A program made the translations under genes and the position numbers. From Dermacoccus abyssi (GTDB lineage Bacteria > Actinomycetota > Actinomycetes > Actinomycetales > Dermatophilaceae): 64,000 bases of DNA. The DNA lies in the NCBI RefSeq assembly GCF_034541975.1, contig NZ_JAVYJM010000001.1; one strand, written 5' to 3'. Under the pieces are notes generated by a model that made no database searches, was not told where the DNA came from, and worked only from the letters and a program-made list of their open reading frames with translations. Below are positions 46,771 through 56,095 of this stretch, one piece after another. How positions within the stretch are numbered: the stretch's first letter is position 1; the number at the start of each line of letters is the position of its first letter.

Positions 46771-49700
46771 TCAGGTTTCGTCGCACCCGGGCCGCAAGTC
46801 GATCCGCAGAACCTCCATGTCCTCCCCGTCGGACGCTCGCCGTTGAAGAGCCTCCAGGAGATCCTCTTGCCGCGGTTGCCCGAACGTGAGTCGGTACAGC
46901 GCTACGTCCTCCTTCATGCGCTCGTAGCGCTCGCCCTCACGAGTAAAGGCGTATGGCGCCAGGTGCCGCTCGATCTTCGCCGGTCCCGGGAAGACCCACC
47001 CCGGAGTGAAGTCTCCGAACTCATCCCGGTAGTCCGTCGCCCTCGCATAGAGCTCATCCCACAGGTGCGTGCTCCTCTTCCCCGATGCCAGCGCACAGAG
47101 CCCAGCGCGTCCGTGCGCGGCCGCGACGTTCTTGCGCACCGCGTGACCGCGGTATCGATCGACGCGGCCTTCGCGCTGCTCGAAGTCGACCGGGTTGCTC
47201 GGGAGATTCCAGTGGAACACGGCGTGCGACCACCAGTGGAAGTCGATACCCTCCTGGCCCACCGAAGTCGACGCCAACACGAACGGCCAGAACGGACTGT
47301 TGAAGGCATGCCGCACCTCACCCGGACGCGCACTGTCCTCCTTCGTGTTGCGACCTGCGTAGCGAAGAGCGAACCGCGCAGAAAATGCGATCGCTTCGTC
47401 TCCGGGTGCGGCGCCACGCGCGGGGTAGCGGGCTGCGCGCATCGTCATCGCGGATGCCGCTTCCCTGGCGAGGCGCTTGAGTGAGTCGTCATTCACTTCG
47501 CCGGAGACAACGTCTGCTCTCAGGTGGAACAGGTACTCGTCTAGTACCGCCTCAAGATTGCCAGCGGCGCAGTAACGCAGCACGCGCTGCCAATGAAAGC
47601 GTTCCTCGGGATAGAGCTTCTCGAGGAGCACGACCGCCTCAGGCCTGTTGAAGACCGATCTCACACCATTGGCCAGGGTGGCCGCGGCAAGGAAGTGACC
47701 GACTGAGGTCACCGCCGAACGGGGACTGACGAGCCGGTCCAGCACTCGCCAGGCGATGCTCGCCGGTGCGAACAATGCGAGATCCGCAAGCGCCTCGATG
47801 TCACCGGAGCTCGGTGTCTCGCCGCCACCATCCCGGATGGCCTGCGCCTCGCGAATGTGGACTTCGATAGCGGTCAGACCGCGCTCCGGCGGTTCTGGGT
47901 TTTCGTCGTCTTCAGACTGGGCGCGACCGACCATCGCTTCGCACGCCTGCACGAGGTCGCAGTCGATGGGCCAGTTCGCCGGGCGCGAAAACGCCGCCCG
48001 CCAGGGCGCTGCAGAGTGGTCGTCACCAGTCGGATCAACCACAGCGAGTTCCTTGGCGGCTAATCGCTTCACAGCTTCACGAAGCACTTCGGGCGTCGTC
48101 GGTTCCCCTGATTCAGACAGGTGGACGAGTGGATCGCCCCATTCGGCGAGTTCCTGCATGGGCCAGAAAAGCGCGAACGTCGACATGCTCGCCGCTTCCC
48201 CACTGCCGGAGCGGAGGCTATAGCCCAAGTGCCGCGTGACCTTCGTTCTGCCTTCCGGTGAGTACGTCTCGTAGGAAGAGTGCTTCGTTCCTCCGACGGT
48301 GGTCTCTTCGCGAGCGATTCGCCGATCAGCCTCGTAGCTGAGCAGACTCGCAATCGCACTCGGTGTCGCGTTCCACGACGAGAACACGAGGCGCTTGGTC
48401 ATGCCGTCTGCCTCGGCGAACGGCCCCTCGGGCGTGACGTACGGGAGCGATGGCGGCACCCATAGAAGCTTCCACCAACCTCGGTCCAGTGTCTGGTCGA
48501 CGAGCGTCTGCATTCGCGCATTCCCCGGTGCTACGGGCTTGAACGCCGTCAGCTCGCCGTCCTTCAGGTGCTGTGTCTTCCGCAATACCGACGTCAGCTC
48601 TGAGATGTCCCCGCCCTCGTCCACGAGATCCTTGATCCGGTTGGCCAGCTTGTACCCGTCACAGAAATTGATGAAGTAGGGAGCGGACTTCCAATACTCG
48701 GTGGACATCAGCCCGTGCGATGTCGATGTCGCGACAGCTTCAGCAGCTGCCCGCAAGCGTGCGTACCCCACGAGGTCCGCGGCAGTGACCTGGCCCGCCT
48801 GCGCCACGCACTCAGCATTCATCGGCTCGACCGAGACAACCGGTCGCTCGGAGCGACTCATCACCTTAAGCAGCTCACGACGGACGTCGGCGACCACATG
48901 GCGATCGACCACAGCAGACGTGGCACCGACGTCGCGCAAGGTGAGGAGGTCGCGGAACTTGGTCAGACCGTGACGCACCTTCTCCGTCGAGAAGTTCCGC
49001 TCGTCATCGCTGTCCTCGGTCGGGTTTCCGAGCTCAAGCGTATGAAGTGTCTCGAGGAACCCCGCATCGTGGGACTCACCCTCAGCCGCCCGGGTAAAGG
49101 GCTTGAACGGGGTTGCGGAGAGTAAGAGCGTCTTGGCGTTCCCGTAGTCACACAGTTCGTGGAAGAGACGCCCGGCTTCGTTGTCGTCGCGAAGCAGCGA
49201 CGTGAACCGTTGGAACTCGTCCACGATGATGAGATCCGGCTCAAGAGTTTCGACGCTCGCCTGGGCCATGGCCGCTCGCAGGGCCCCGACGAATCGCCAG
49301 CGCCGCTCGTCGAGTTCCGGCGACAGCTCGGTCCGTCGACCGATATCGTCGAGAAGCGACGACCACTCGTCATCCAACGACCACCCGTCCTCGTCCAATG
49401 CGGCCAGCTTCTCGTCGAACTTGTCCAAGATCGGCTCGTGAACGCCGTCGGCCAACGCCGGTGCGGCCCAGTTGTCGACGTACACCCGGCGGAATCGCTC
49501 GAGGGAGCGCACCCCACCCTGGAAGATTCGAAGCGCTGTTCGCCGCCCCCACCCGTCCAGAGCGTAGATCTCGCACATCGCCTGGTAGAGCACGGCGCGT
49601 TCGATGGCGGTGCCCTCGGTGTTCCCGAGATCGAACGATGTACCGGGGGTGAATGAGACGAGGTTGATGCGCTTGCGCCCGCCCTCAGTTGGCTCGTCGA

Positions 49701-50037
49701 GGCCGTTGGCATAGAGCGGCAGGAGTGTTAACCGGTTGGCGAATCGACGTTCCGGCAAGCCGGTGACATTGAGCTTGACGAGGTTCTGCTGAGCGAGATC
49801 CGCGTTCGCGCAGATGTACACCACGTCGATACGACCCACTGTGTCGTCGTCCTGCAGATGCTCGATCGAACGGGCAATGACACCTCGCGCAACTCGTGTC
49901 TTGCCGAGCCCCGTCTCGTCGGCGACGAGAAAGCGCCGAGCACCGTCCTTGTAGAAGCGATTGATGACGTGATCAACGGATGCCCGCTGGAAGTCAGTGA
50001 GACCGCCGATGTGGTCGTCGGCAACGTAACGGGTCAC
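46771..50037 (-). CDS. large SF2 (SNF2-like) helicase of a three-gene defence cluster
   Basis: The 1088-residue protein has an N-terminal helicase lobe with Walker A FLVADETGLGKTRVA (GLGKT at about 43-47), motif II LIIVDEFQRF and motif III LLLSATPFKP. A long middle insertion (about 330-870) separates it from the second lobe with STSVGQEGIDFH and motif VI QREGRVDRYRG. This layout is like DISARM-type or Azaca-type helicases. It starts within the last four bases of the PLD gene. Base use is a little less GC-biased than in the housekeeping operons. A role in anti-phage defence is inferred from the neighbours. Confidence 0.85.
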   Translation of the reverse strand: MTRYVADDHIGGLTDFQRASVDHVINRFYKDGARRFLVADETGLGKTRVARGVIARSIEHLQDDDTVGRIDVVYICANADLAQQNLVKLNVTGLPERRFANRLTLLPLYANGLDEPTEGGRKRINLVSFTPGTSFDLGNTEGTAIERAVLYQAMCEIYALDGWGRRTALRIFQGGVRSLERFRRVYVDNWAAPALADGVHEPILDKFDEKLAALDEDGWSLDDEWSSLLDDIGRRTELSPELDERRWRFVGALRAAMAQASVETLEPDLIIVDEFQRFTSLLRDDNEAGRLFHELCDYGNAKTLLLSATPFKPFTRAAEGESHDAGFLETLHTLELGNPTEDSDDERNFSTEKVRHGLTKFRDLLTLRDVGATSAVVDRHVVADVRRELLKVMSRSERPVVSVEPMNAECVAQAGQVTAADLVGYARLRAAAEAVATSTSHGLMSTEYWKSAPYFINFCDGYKLANRIKDLVDEGGDISELTSVLRKTQHLKDGELTAFKPVAPGNARMQTLVDQTLDRGWWKLLWVPPSLPYVTPEGPFAEADGMTKRLVFSSWNATPSAIASLLSYEADRRIAREETTVGGTKHSSYETYSPEGRTKVTRHLGYSLRSGSGEAASMSTFALFWPMQELAEWGDPLVHLSESGEPTTPEVLREAVKRLAAKELAVVDPTGDDHSAAPWRAAFSRPANWPIDCDLVQACEAMVGRAQSEDDENPEPPERGLTAIEVHIREAQAIRDGGGETPSSGDIEALADLALFAPASIAWRVLDRLVSPRSAVTSVGHFLAAATLANGVRSVFNRPEAVVLLEKLYPEERFHWQRVLRYCAAGNLEAVLDEYLFHLRADVVSGEVNDDSLKRLAREAASAMTMRAARYPARGAAPGDEAIAFSARFALRYAGRNTKEDSARPGEVRHAFNSPFWPFVLASTSVGQEGIDFHWWSHAVFHWNLPSNPVDFEQREGRVDRYRGHAVRKNVAAAHGRAGLCALASGKRSTHLWDELYARATDYRDEFGDFTPGWVFPGPAKIERHLAPYAFTREGERYERMKEDVALYRLTFGQPRQEDLLEALQRRASDGEDMEVLRIDLRPGCDET

Positions 50038-51923
50038 TTCTCCCCCAGAATCTTTTGCGCGGCTGAGACCTCGGCCCAGAAGCCGTTGAAGGCATCCCAG
50101 TCGAAGGTGGATTGTTCGTTGGCCGGGTTGGCGTCGTTCTTGCGCCGTTTTCCCATCGCCTGAACGACGGCGTCGAGTTCGGCCAGAGCTTCGGGATTGG
50201 TCGCCAGGGCTTGCAGCACAGTGTCGAGCAGTGATCCTGGGAGGAGGCCAGACGACTGGCGTGAGCCAGAGTCTTCACGTCCGCCACGAAGAACTTCACC
50301 CGCGAGCGCACGGTCGCCGAAGTTCAGCATGAGGAGAGCGAACTTGAGGAATTTGTCCGGTGTGTCGAGTTGCTCCGCCACAATGGCGTCGAGCCGCCCA
50401 TCAGGGGCGTTGTCAAGCTCGGCGATGACGACGCTCGTCGACGTACGTTCCCCATCAGTGGCTGTCACGACGAGTAGAGGCGTGATCTGAGTCAGGCTGA
50501 CGCCGCGACATCTTCCGTCAAACCGCTCCCCGTTCGTCAGCGGCATCGTCCGACTGTCGAAGCCCAAGACGCTGACTGTGGCCGTGTAGCCGGCGGCAAT
50601 ACCCACCGGCTCATCCGTCACGATCAGGAGGTCGTACCCCTCTTCGGGTCCTGCCCCAATAGCTTGCACTTTGACCCGGAATCGTGCCTCTGCCACGGCT
50701 CGGACCGCATCGTCCAAGCGTCGCTGCACATCCTCCTCGCGGTCAGGCTCCGCCCCACCGCCGGTTTCGTACGGAATGGCCAACTCACCGAGGTCGTCGA
50801 GAAAGCGCTCGATGCCGAACTTCTTTCGGTGGCCCCGTATCTCGACGAGGAATTCGACGTTGCGGGAGAAGGCTGGTCCTGTCGCATTCGCCGACCCGAT
50901 GATGACGCGGTCCTCGGTCAGTCTCGACCAGTGTTCCGAGATGTACATCTTCGCGTGAAGGCGACCGAGCGGCATCTGCTCAGTACCGACCACGGCCGAA
51001 TCCCCGGAATCGTCTGACTCGTCTGAACCGAGGTAGCCGGAGACGTCATCCAAGCGGTACATCGGCTGCACGGCCCTGAGCCGGTGGTCGTCGAGCGTTG
51101 CGACCGTGGCTGACCTGAGTCTGTCCAACTCGCCGGGACGCGCAACCACTGCAACAGGAACGTCACCGAGGCCGGGGAGGCCGTCGTCCTGAACGAAGGG
51201 CGAAACGACGAGGTGGCCAGCCCAACGATCGTTGTCGCCGCCCTCGAAGACCCGCGACATCGCATCGGAGCTTCCGTCCAGGTAATGGAATTGCGGGGCA
51301 AACTTCGCGTCGGGAATGCCTTGCCATATGACGTGACGGATCTCCTCGGCGAGGGCGTGCACCCGCGACGCGTCGAGCGTTCGAATGCTCCGGCCGGGGA
51401 GTCCGTCGAGCAGCGCCGCCAGGGGCTCGTTCGCCTCGTTCACGTCACTCGTGACCGCTTCGGAGTCCAGACGCACCACCAAATCCCACGAACTGTCATG
51501 AGTGAGATTGCGTGTCAGAACGAGCGTGCGGTAGGTGAGAACTCCATCCTCGCCCGCATATCGAAGCACCCAGACCTTGGGGTGAAACAGGCCTTTCGCG
51601 CCGGCCTCAGCGCGTTGAGGACGCCGCACCTCGTGCACCATGTCTTCGAAGAACGCAATCAGTTCACGGGCCTCGTGCGGCACTCCGACCTCGCCGGCCT
51701 GACAGAAGATGTCGACCTTCGTCGACGTGTCCTTGAGCGCCTTGAGCAGGGCAACGGGGTCCTTCACCATCGACCCGGAGCCCAGGGAACTCAGGGCCAG
51801 CGCGGGAACCAACGTTGCTGTGAGGTCAAGGGTGAACGTCGTCGCGACGGCATAGTCCAACTCGTACCCCGGATCGGGCTCGAGGGACTCCACGAGGAGA
51901 GCGCGGACATCAGGCGTCAACAT
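50034..51923 (-). CDS. phospholipase-D-family protein of a three-gene defence cluster
   Basis: The 629-residue protein has two HxK motifs with following Asn: LFHPKVWVLRY (H114, K116) with LTRNLTHDS, and RLHAKMYISEH with IIGSANATGPAFSRN. It therefore can form a complete PLD active site in one chain, usually a nuclease in defence contexts. The C-terminal 200 residues have no domain I recognise. The gene overlaps the DUF6361 gene by 14 bases and the helicase gene by four, showing tight coupling. Confidence 0.87.
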   Translation of the reverse strand: MLTPDVRALLVESLEPDPGYELDYAVATTFTLDLTATLVPALALSSLGSGSMVKDPVALLKALKDTSTKVDIFCQAGEVGVPHEARELIAFFEDMVHEVRRPQRAEAGAKGLFHPKVWVLRYAGEDGVLTYRTLVLTRNLTHDSSWDLVVRLDSEAVTSDVNEANEPLAALLDGLPGRSIRTLDASRVHALAEEIRHVIWQGIPDAKFAPQFHYLDGSSDAMSRVFEGGDNDRWAGHLVVSPFVQDDGLPGLGDVPVAVVARPGELDRLRSATVATLDDHRLRAVQPMYRLDDVSGYLGSDESDDSGDSAVVGTEQMPLGRLHAKMYISEHWSRLTEDRVIIGSANATGPAFSRNVEFLVEIRGHRKKFGIERFLDDLGELAIPYETGGGAEPDREEDVQRRLDDAVRAVAEARFRVKVQAIGAGPEEGYDLLIVTDEPVGIAAGYTATVSVLGFDSRTMPLTNGERFDGRCRGVSLTQITPLLVVTATDGERTSTSVVIAELDNAPDGRLDAIVAEQLDTPDKFLKFALLMLNFGDRALAGEVLRGGREDSGSRQSSGLLPGSLLDTVLQALATNPEALAELDAVVQAMGKRRKNDANPANEQSTFDWDAFNGFWAEVSAAQKILGEK

Positions 51924-53121
51924 TCTGCAGGCCCCTCACGATGTCGTTGACGAGCGTGCGAACGGTGCCCCAGCGGTAGGCCAACTGGCCGAATCCGGAC
52001 CCTTCCCACCCGTCCAGCATCTTGTCGTTGTTGAAGCGGGATTGCCGGCCCTTACGTTGCTCACGCACACGCACGAGTTGACGGAGATCGGCGTCGTCCA
52101 TGACCGATCGCCCCGAGCGTGCAGCGGCTTGAGCCCCGTCAACCCATTCGCGAACGAAGGTCTGTGTTCGCAAAGTGATGTTCGGTTTCTTTGACGTAAC
52201 GAATCGGAGCAGATCGTCGACGCCTGAGTACGTGAGGGTTTCCTCCGTCCGCAGGAACTCCTCTTCCCATTCGTCGAGCATCATGCGGAATCTCGCCGCC
52301 AGATCGGTGTCGTCCGACTCCTCACGCTTGACGTCGTTCCAGCGCTGCCCGATGAGCACGTTGTACAGGAGTGCGCTGCCGTGCATGAAGTTGGAGAACC
52401 AATATGCACGCCCGAGGTCGTCGTCGTCACTCCACTCCAGGTCGACTTCCGGGCTCCAGGGGAACGCACACGGCGGGATTTCCTCGCTGCGCGTGAGCAA
52501 CTTCCCCATGACTCGGTTGCCGTTCGCCTTCAGCATGCGGTCGCGCAGCCATTCGGCCTCGTCACGCGTGAGGGCAAAGCCTCCCGGCACCTCATCCGGA
52601 AAGCCATCAGGCATGTGCTGTGTCGCCCAGGCGTCCCACTCCGGAGGGAGGCCATCGAGGTGTTCCGTGGATTGTTCGTCCTCGTGCACTGAACCCAGCG
52701 ATCCGATGGGCGCGTCTTGACGGATGTCATAGGTGATCATGCCGTTCCAGTACATGGTGGACGGAAGGGTCTTGATCGCTGCGCCTACCCGAGAACCGAT
52801 CAGCCCGGCGGTGTCCTCCAGGCCCGCGTTCTTCATCGCACTGATCAGGCGGCGTTCGTTTGCTTCACCTTGTGCCACCAGTGCCATGCCCGTCTTGCCC
52901 TTCCGAGAGGCAGCCTGGTAACACCAGGGGATGAAGAGGTAGTAGCGAGCCCGTGTCTGGAGCACAGAGGTGCCTGCGAACAGTTCGTTGCTCAGCACGT
53001 CCCTGATCTGGCCAAGCCCGAGCTCGTCCACGCTGTCCTTCTGGCTGAACAGCGCGACGATCTCGCGAGCGGTCCGCTGTTCGTCCTTCGACGTGTCGAG
53101 CCATGCAACGTGAGAAGCCAC
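51910..53121 (-). CDS. DUF6361 family protein, first gene of a three-gene defence cluster
   Basis: The 403-residue protein (MASHVAWLDTSKDEQRTA) has the features I recall for DUF6361: SVDELGLGQIRDVLSNELF, TRARYYLFIPWCY, and ALLYNVLIGQRWND. The family is linked to PLD and helicase genes in defence islands, and I recall the trio DUF6361-PLD-helicase as Azaca (ZacABC); this naming is from memory and should be checked. No catalytic motif or membrane segment is visible. It is transcribed away from the DUF6308 gene. Confidence 0.8.
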   Translation of the reverse strand: MASHVAWLDTSKDEQRTAREIVALFSQKDSVDELGLGQIRDVLSNELFAGTSVLQTRARYYLFIPWCYQAASRKGKTGMALVAQGEANERRLISAMKNAGLEDTAGLIGSRVGAAIKTLPSTMYWNGMITYDIRQDAPIGSLGSVHEDEQSTEHLDGLPPEWDAWATQHMPDGFPDEVPGGFALTRDEAEWLRDRMLKANGNRVMGKLLTRSEEIPPCAFPWSPEVDLEWSDDDDLGRAYWFSNFMHGSALLYNVLIGQRWNDVKREESDDTDLAARFRMMLDEWEEEFLRTEETLTYSGVDDLLRFVTSKKPNITLRTQTFVREWVDGAQAAARSGRSVMDDADLRQLVRVREQRKGRQSRFNNDKMLDGWEGSGFGQLAYRWGTVRTLVNDIVRGLQNVDA

Positions 53122-53296
53122 GCCGCCCCCTCTGTGTTGTCCGTCGCAACGTGCGTAACCGACGCTACAGATCGTGATTTACGTTGGCAGGCTAGAGCGC
53201 AAATTGGTCGTTGCCGTACGTGATGGCAGGGGCCCTGTCACGATGACCCCACGGTCATCAACGGGGCCGTCACGAAACACCGAGAATTGAGCACGC
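53122..53296. promoter_or_regulatory. divergent promoter region of two defence gene sets
   Basis: A palindrome TGACC-CCAC-GGTCA (53244-53257) is flanked by imperfect direct repeats: GGGGCCCTGTCACGA (53229-53243) and GGGGCCGTCACGA (53263-53275). It lies just before the ATG of the DUF6308 gene. This is a good position for a repressor that could act on one or both operons. No regulator gene is seen nearby. Confidence 0.5.
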
Positions 53297-53968
53297 ATGC
53301 ACCATGACCAGTTCTGGCGTCCGGACTCCACCAGGAGTGAACGGGCCCGCGAGATCGCTCTCGAAATCGTGTCCTCCGAACAGTGCCCGATCGATCTCGC
53401 GCGGTATTACCAAACCGAAGGGCCGTACGCAGGTGCGACGTTTGTCGACTTGGCGCCTGTCGATCCGTTCACGGTGACGGCGAGCGACTTGCTTGCCGCG
53501 ACGACTCTGTCCGTCTCGGTGGCACCCGTGGCCATCCGACGATTTGTGGATCGCGCAGACGAGTTGAGTGCACAGCTACGTGAGATCCCCGAAACCCTCA
53601 CGCTAGAAGCTGTCGATTCCCCTCACGAGGCCGCAGCGATGGCGGCGTTCTACGCGTCCGTGAAGGCGTGCCTATACAAGGCCGGCGCTCAAACTGGTAA
53701 CGCCTGGGTCACCGCTTCCAAGATTTGCGCGCGCAAACGCCCACAGCTCTTCCCGGTGCGCGATCGGGTCGTCATGACGCTGCTCGGCCTCAAGGGGAAC
53801 TACGCCGATGATTGGCCCGTTTTCGCAGCCCTGATCGGCGACGCGGAGATTCGAGGTCACCTCGACGCCGCATTCCAGCGCGCTGCACAGCAGAAGTGCG
53901 TAGGTCTCGGTGACCCCGGCCTCCGGCTTCGCCACCTCGATGTGGCGCTGTGGATGTCTGGCAGATAA
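53297..53968 (+). CDS. DUF6308 family protein
   Basis: The 223-residue soluble protein contains segments I associate with DUF6308: LAATTLSVSVAPVAIRRF, FYASVKACLYKAGA, AWVTASKICARKRPQLFPVRD and LRHLDVALWMSG. The family is of unknown function; the ACARKRPxLFPxxD segment is its most conserved part. The protein lacks signal or membrane segments. It is the first gene of the plus-strand set that includes the DUF2075 helicase and EVE-HNH nuclease. Confidence 0.75.
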   Translation: MHHDQFWRPDSTRSERAREIALEIVSSEQCPIDLARYYQTEGPYAGATFVDLAPVDPFTVTASDLLAATTLSVSVAPVAIRRFVDRADELSAQLREIPETLTLEAVDSPHEAAAMAAFYASVKACLYKAGAQTGNAWVTASKICARKRPQLFPVRDRVVMTLLGLKGNYADDWPVFAALIGDAEIRGHLDAAFQRAAQQKCVGLGDPGLRLRHLDVALWMSGR

Positions 53969-54127
53969 AGCACCGACACAAAGCCTCGGCTTTGATGGGG
54001 CCCTCCGCCACCCCTATTCTCCGGCCCACCCACACGCTAGGCTCAACGCTGTCATTCGCGGAGACGACGGGCTTTCGCCTTAGAACACGCCCCCACCGCA
54101 CGGTTTCGTGCTGCCTGGGGGCTCTTG

Positions 54128-55996
54128 GTGTACCTCGTCCGTTCATCCGTCGACGGTCTTTCCTCGATGGAGGCCGAACTGGTGGATCTGCTGAGCGAGC
54201 AGATGGCGATCCAGACGAACCGACGCGTCGGCGCCGGCGAGCAGCGGTCGTGGTCGCGTAGCATTCCGGCGCTCGTTCGAGACCTGCGCGATGCGAACCT
54301 CGGTGGCGTTGAGATGCTCTTGGAGTACCAGCTGCCGCTCTCGAGCAAACGAGCGGATGTCGTCCTGGCCGGTGTTCACCCGAAGACCGGGGTGCCGTCG
54401 TACGTCATCGTCGAGCTCAAGCAATGGAGCGAGGCGGAACCCTTTGAGGACGCCGACAACCTCGTCTCTATCTCCGCATACGGCAAGCGCGGCATCCTGC
54501 ACCCCGGTGTCCAGGTCGCTGGCTACTGCGAGTACCTCGCCGACTTCACCGCGTCGCTCGCTAATAACCCACATTCGCTGAGCGGAGTCGCGTACCTCCA
54601 CAACGCAACGGACAAGGGGGTCACCACGCTGTTCAACCGGCCCGTTGACGACCTCTCACGGGTGTTCACCGGCCAGCGACGCGCCGAGTTCATCGCCTTC
54701 CTCCAGAGCAAGCTCAGCACGGAGGCCCGAGGAGCCGCTGCAGCAGACGCGTTGATCGGGAGCAAGATCGAACCGAGCCGACAGCTTCTCGAGGTGGCCG
54801 CTACCGAGGTACAGGAGCGAGAGCAGTTCGTGCTCTTGGACGAGCAGCGCACAGCCTACGAGCTGGTCCTCCACGCGGTTGAGCGAGCACGGCGCGCGAA
54901 CGCCAAGACTGCCGTCGTCGTGACCGGAGGGCCCGGCAGCGGCAAGTCCGTCATCGCTCTGTCGCTCCTGGGCGAACTATCGCGGCAGGGGCGAAGCGTC
55001 ATGCACGCCACCGGTTCTCGCAGCTTCACCCAGACGCTGCGTCGCGTCGCGGGGCACCGCAAGCCCCAGGTCAAGAAGATGTTCGCGTACTTCAACCAGT
55101 TCATGACGGCTGTACCGAACGACCTCGACTGCTTGATCCTGGACGAGGCCCACCGCATGCGCGAGACGAGTGTCGATCGCTACACGCGCAAGGAGGTTCG
55201 GGCGAATGCTCGCCCCCAGGTCGTCGAGTTGCTCAACGCCGCACGCGTTCCGGTGTTCCTCCTCGACGAGTACCAGGTTGTACGTCCCGGCGAAATGGGC
55301 ACCGTCGAAGACATCGAAGCGCACGCTCGCGCAGAAGGCGTCGTAGTCGAACGTGTTGACCTCGTGGAGCAGTTCCGGTGTGGCGGCTCCGAGCTCTACG
55401 TCGACTGGGTGCTTCGCCTCCTCGGCATGCGTGGTGGCGGCCCGATTCCCTGGACCGGCGACGACAACTTTCAGGTGTCGGTGGTCGACTCCCCCGGCGA
55501 GATCGAGTCGGCACTCGAGCGTGAACTCTCCGAGGGATACAACGCGCGAATGGCTGCCGGCTACTGCTGGCCCTGGAGCGATCCGCAGCGCGACGGCACG
55601 CTCGTCGAGGATGTGCAAATCGACGGCTGGTCACGCCCCTGGAACCTCAAGGGCGAGCGCTCAGTTGGTGGGGCTCCCCCGTCTGCTCTGTGGGCCTCGG
55701 ACCCCGCCGGATTCGGACAGGTGGGGTGCGTCTATACGGCTCAAGGATTCGAGTACGACGCGGCCGGCGTCATCATCGGGCCTGACCTCGTGTGGCGTAA
55801 CGGCCACTGGGTGAGCGTTCGTGAAGCGAACCGAGATCCCGACTTCAAGTCGGTCAAGAAGGTTGACGACGCTCAGTTCGACCGGCTCATCCGCAACGTC
55901 TACAAGGTGCTCCTCACCCGCGGTATGCGGAGGGTGACGATCTACTCCACAGATCCTCAGACCCGAGCTTTCCTGCATTCCCTCGTCAGGGTTTGA
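54128..55996 (+). CDS. PD-(D/E)xK-like domain fused to a DUF2075 helicase/ATPase
   Basis: I start at GTG 54128 (VYLVRSSVDGLSS, about 622 residues). Near residues 75-100, KRADVVLAGV and YVIVELKQWS give a D...ExK pattern of restriction-type nucleases. The DUF2075 motor follows: Walker A VVTGGPGSGKSVIALSLL (about 260), Walker B DCLILDEAHRM, QVVEQFRCGGSELY-like motif read as VDLVEQFRCGGSE, and YTAQGFEYDAAGVIIG plus NVYKVLLTRGMRRV at the end. This looks like a nuclease-helicase. Related proteins are common in actinobacterial islands; I do not recall a named system. Confidence 0.85.
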   Translation: MYLVRSSVDGLSSMEAELVDLLSEQMAIQTNRRVGAGEQRSWSRSIPALVRDLRDANLGGVEMLLEYQLPLSSKRADVVLAGVHPKTGVPSYVIVELKQWSEAEPFEDADNLVSISAYGKRGILHPGVQVAGYCEYLADFTASLANNPHSLSGVAYLHNATDKGVTTLFNRPVDDLSRVFTGQRRAEFIAFLQSKLSTEARGAAAADALIGSKIEPSRQLLEVAATEVQEREQFVLLDEQRTAYELVLHAVERARRANAKTAVVVTGGPGSGKSVIALSLLGELSRQGRSVMHATGSRSFTQTLRRVAGHRKPQVKKMFAYFNQFMTAVPNDLDCLILDEAHRMRETSVDRYTRKEVRANARPQVVELLNAARVPVFLLDEYQVVRPGEMGTVEDIEAHARAEGVVVERVDLVEQFRCGGSELYVDWVLRLLGMRGGGPIPWTGDDNFQVSVVDSPGEIESALERELSEGYNARMAAGYCWPWSDPQRDGTLVEDVQIDGWSRPWNLKGERSVGGAPPSALWASDPAGFGQVGCVYTAQGFEYDAAGVIIGPDLVWRNGHWVSVREANRDPDFKSVKKVDDAQFDRLIRNVYKVLLTRGMRRVTIYSTDPQTRAFLHSLVRV

Positions 55997-56095
55997 CGCC
56001 CGATCCGCTTCGCCCAACACCTACACACAGCAACGGAACGACAGGCTTCCACGACGGACATGCCTCCCCCGTGACACTCACGGAAGAGGCCTGCC

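Noticed and set aside
46771..53121. DISARM system
   Set aside because: PLD and SNF2-like genes are present but no DUF1998 helicase, DrmB or DNA methyltransferase is seen.
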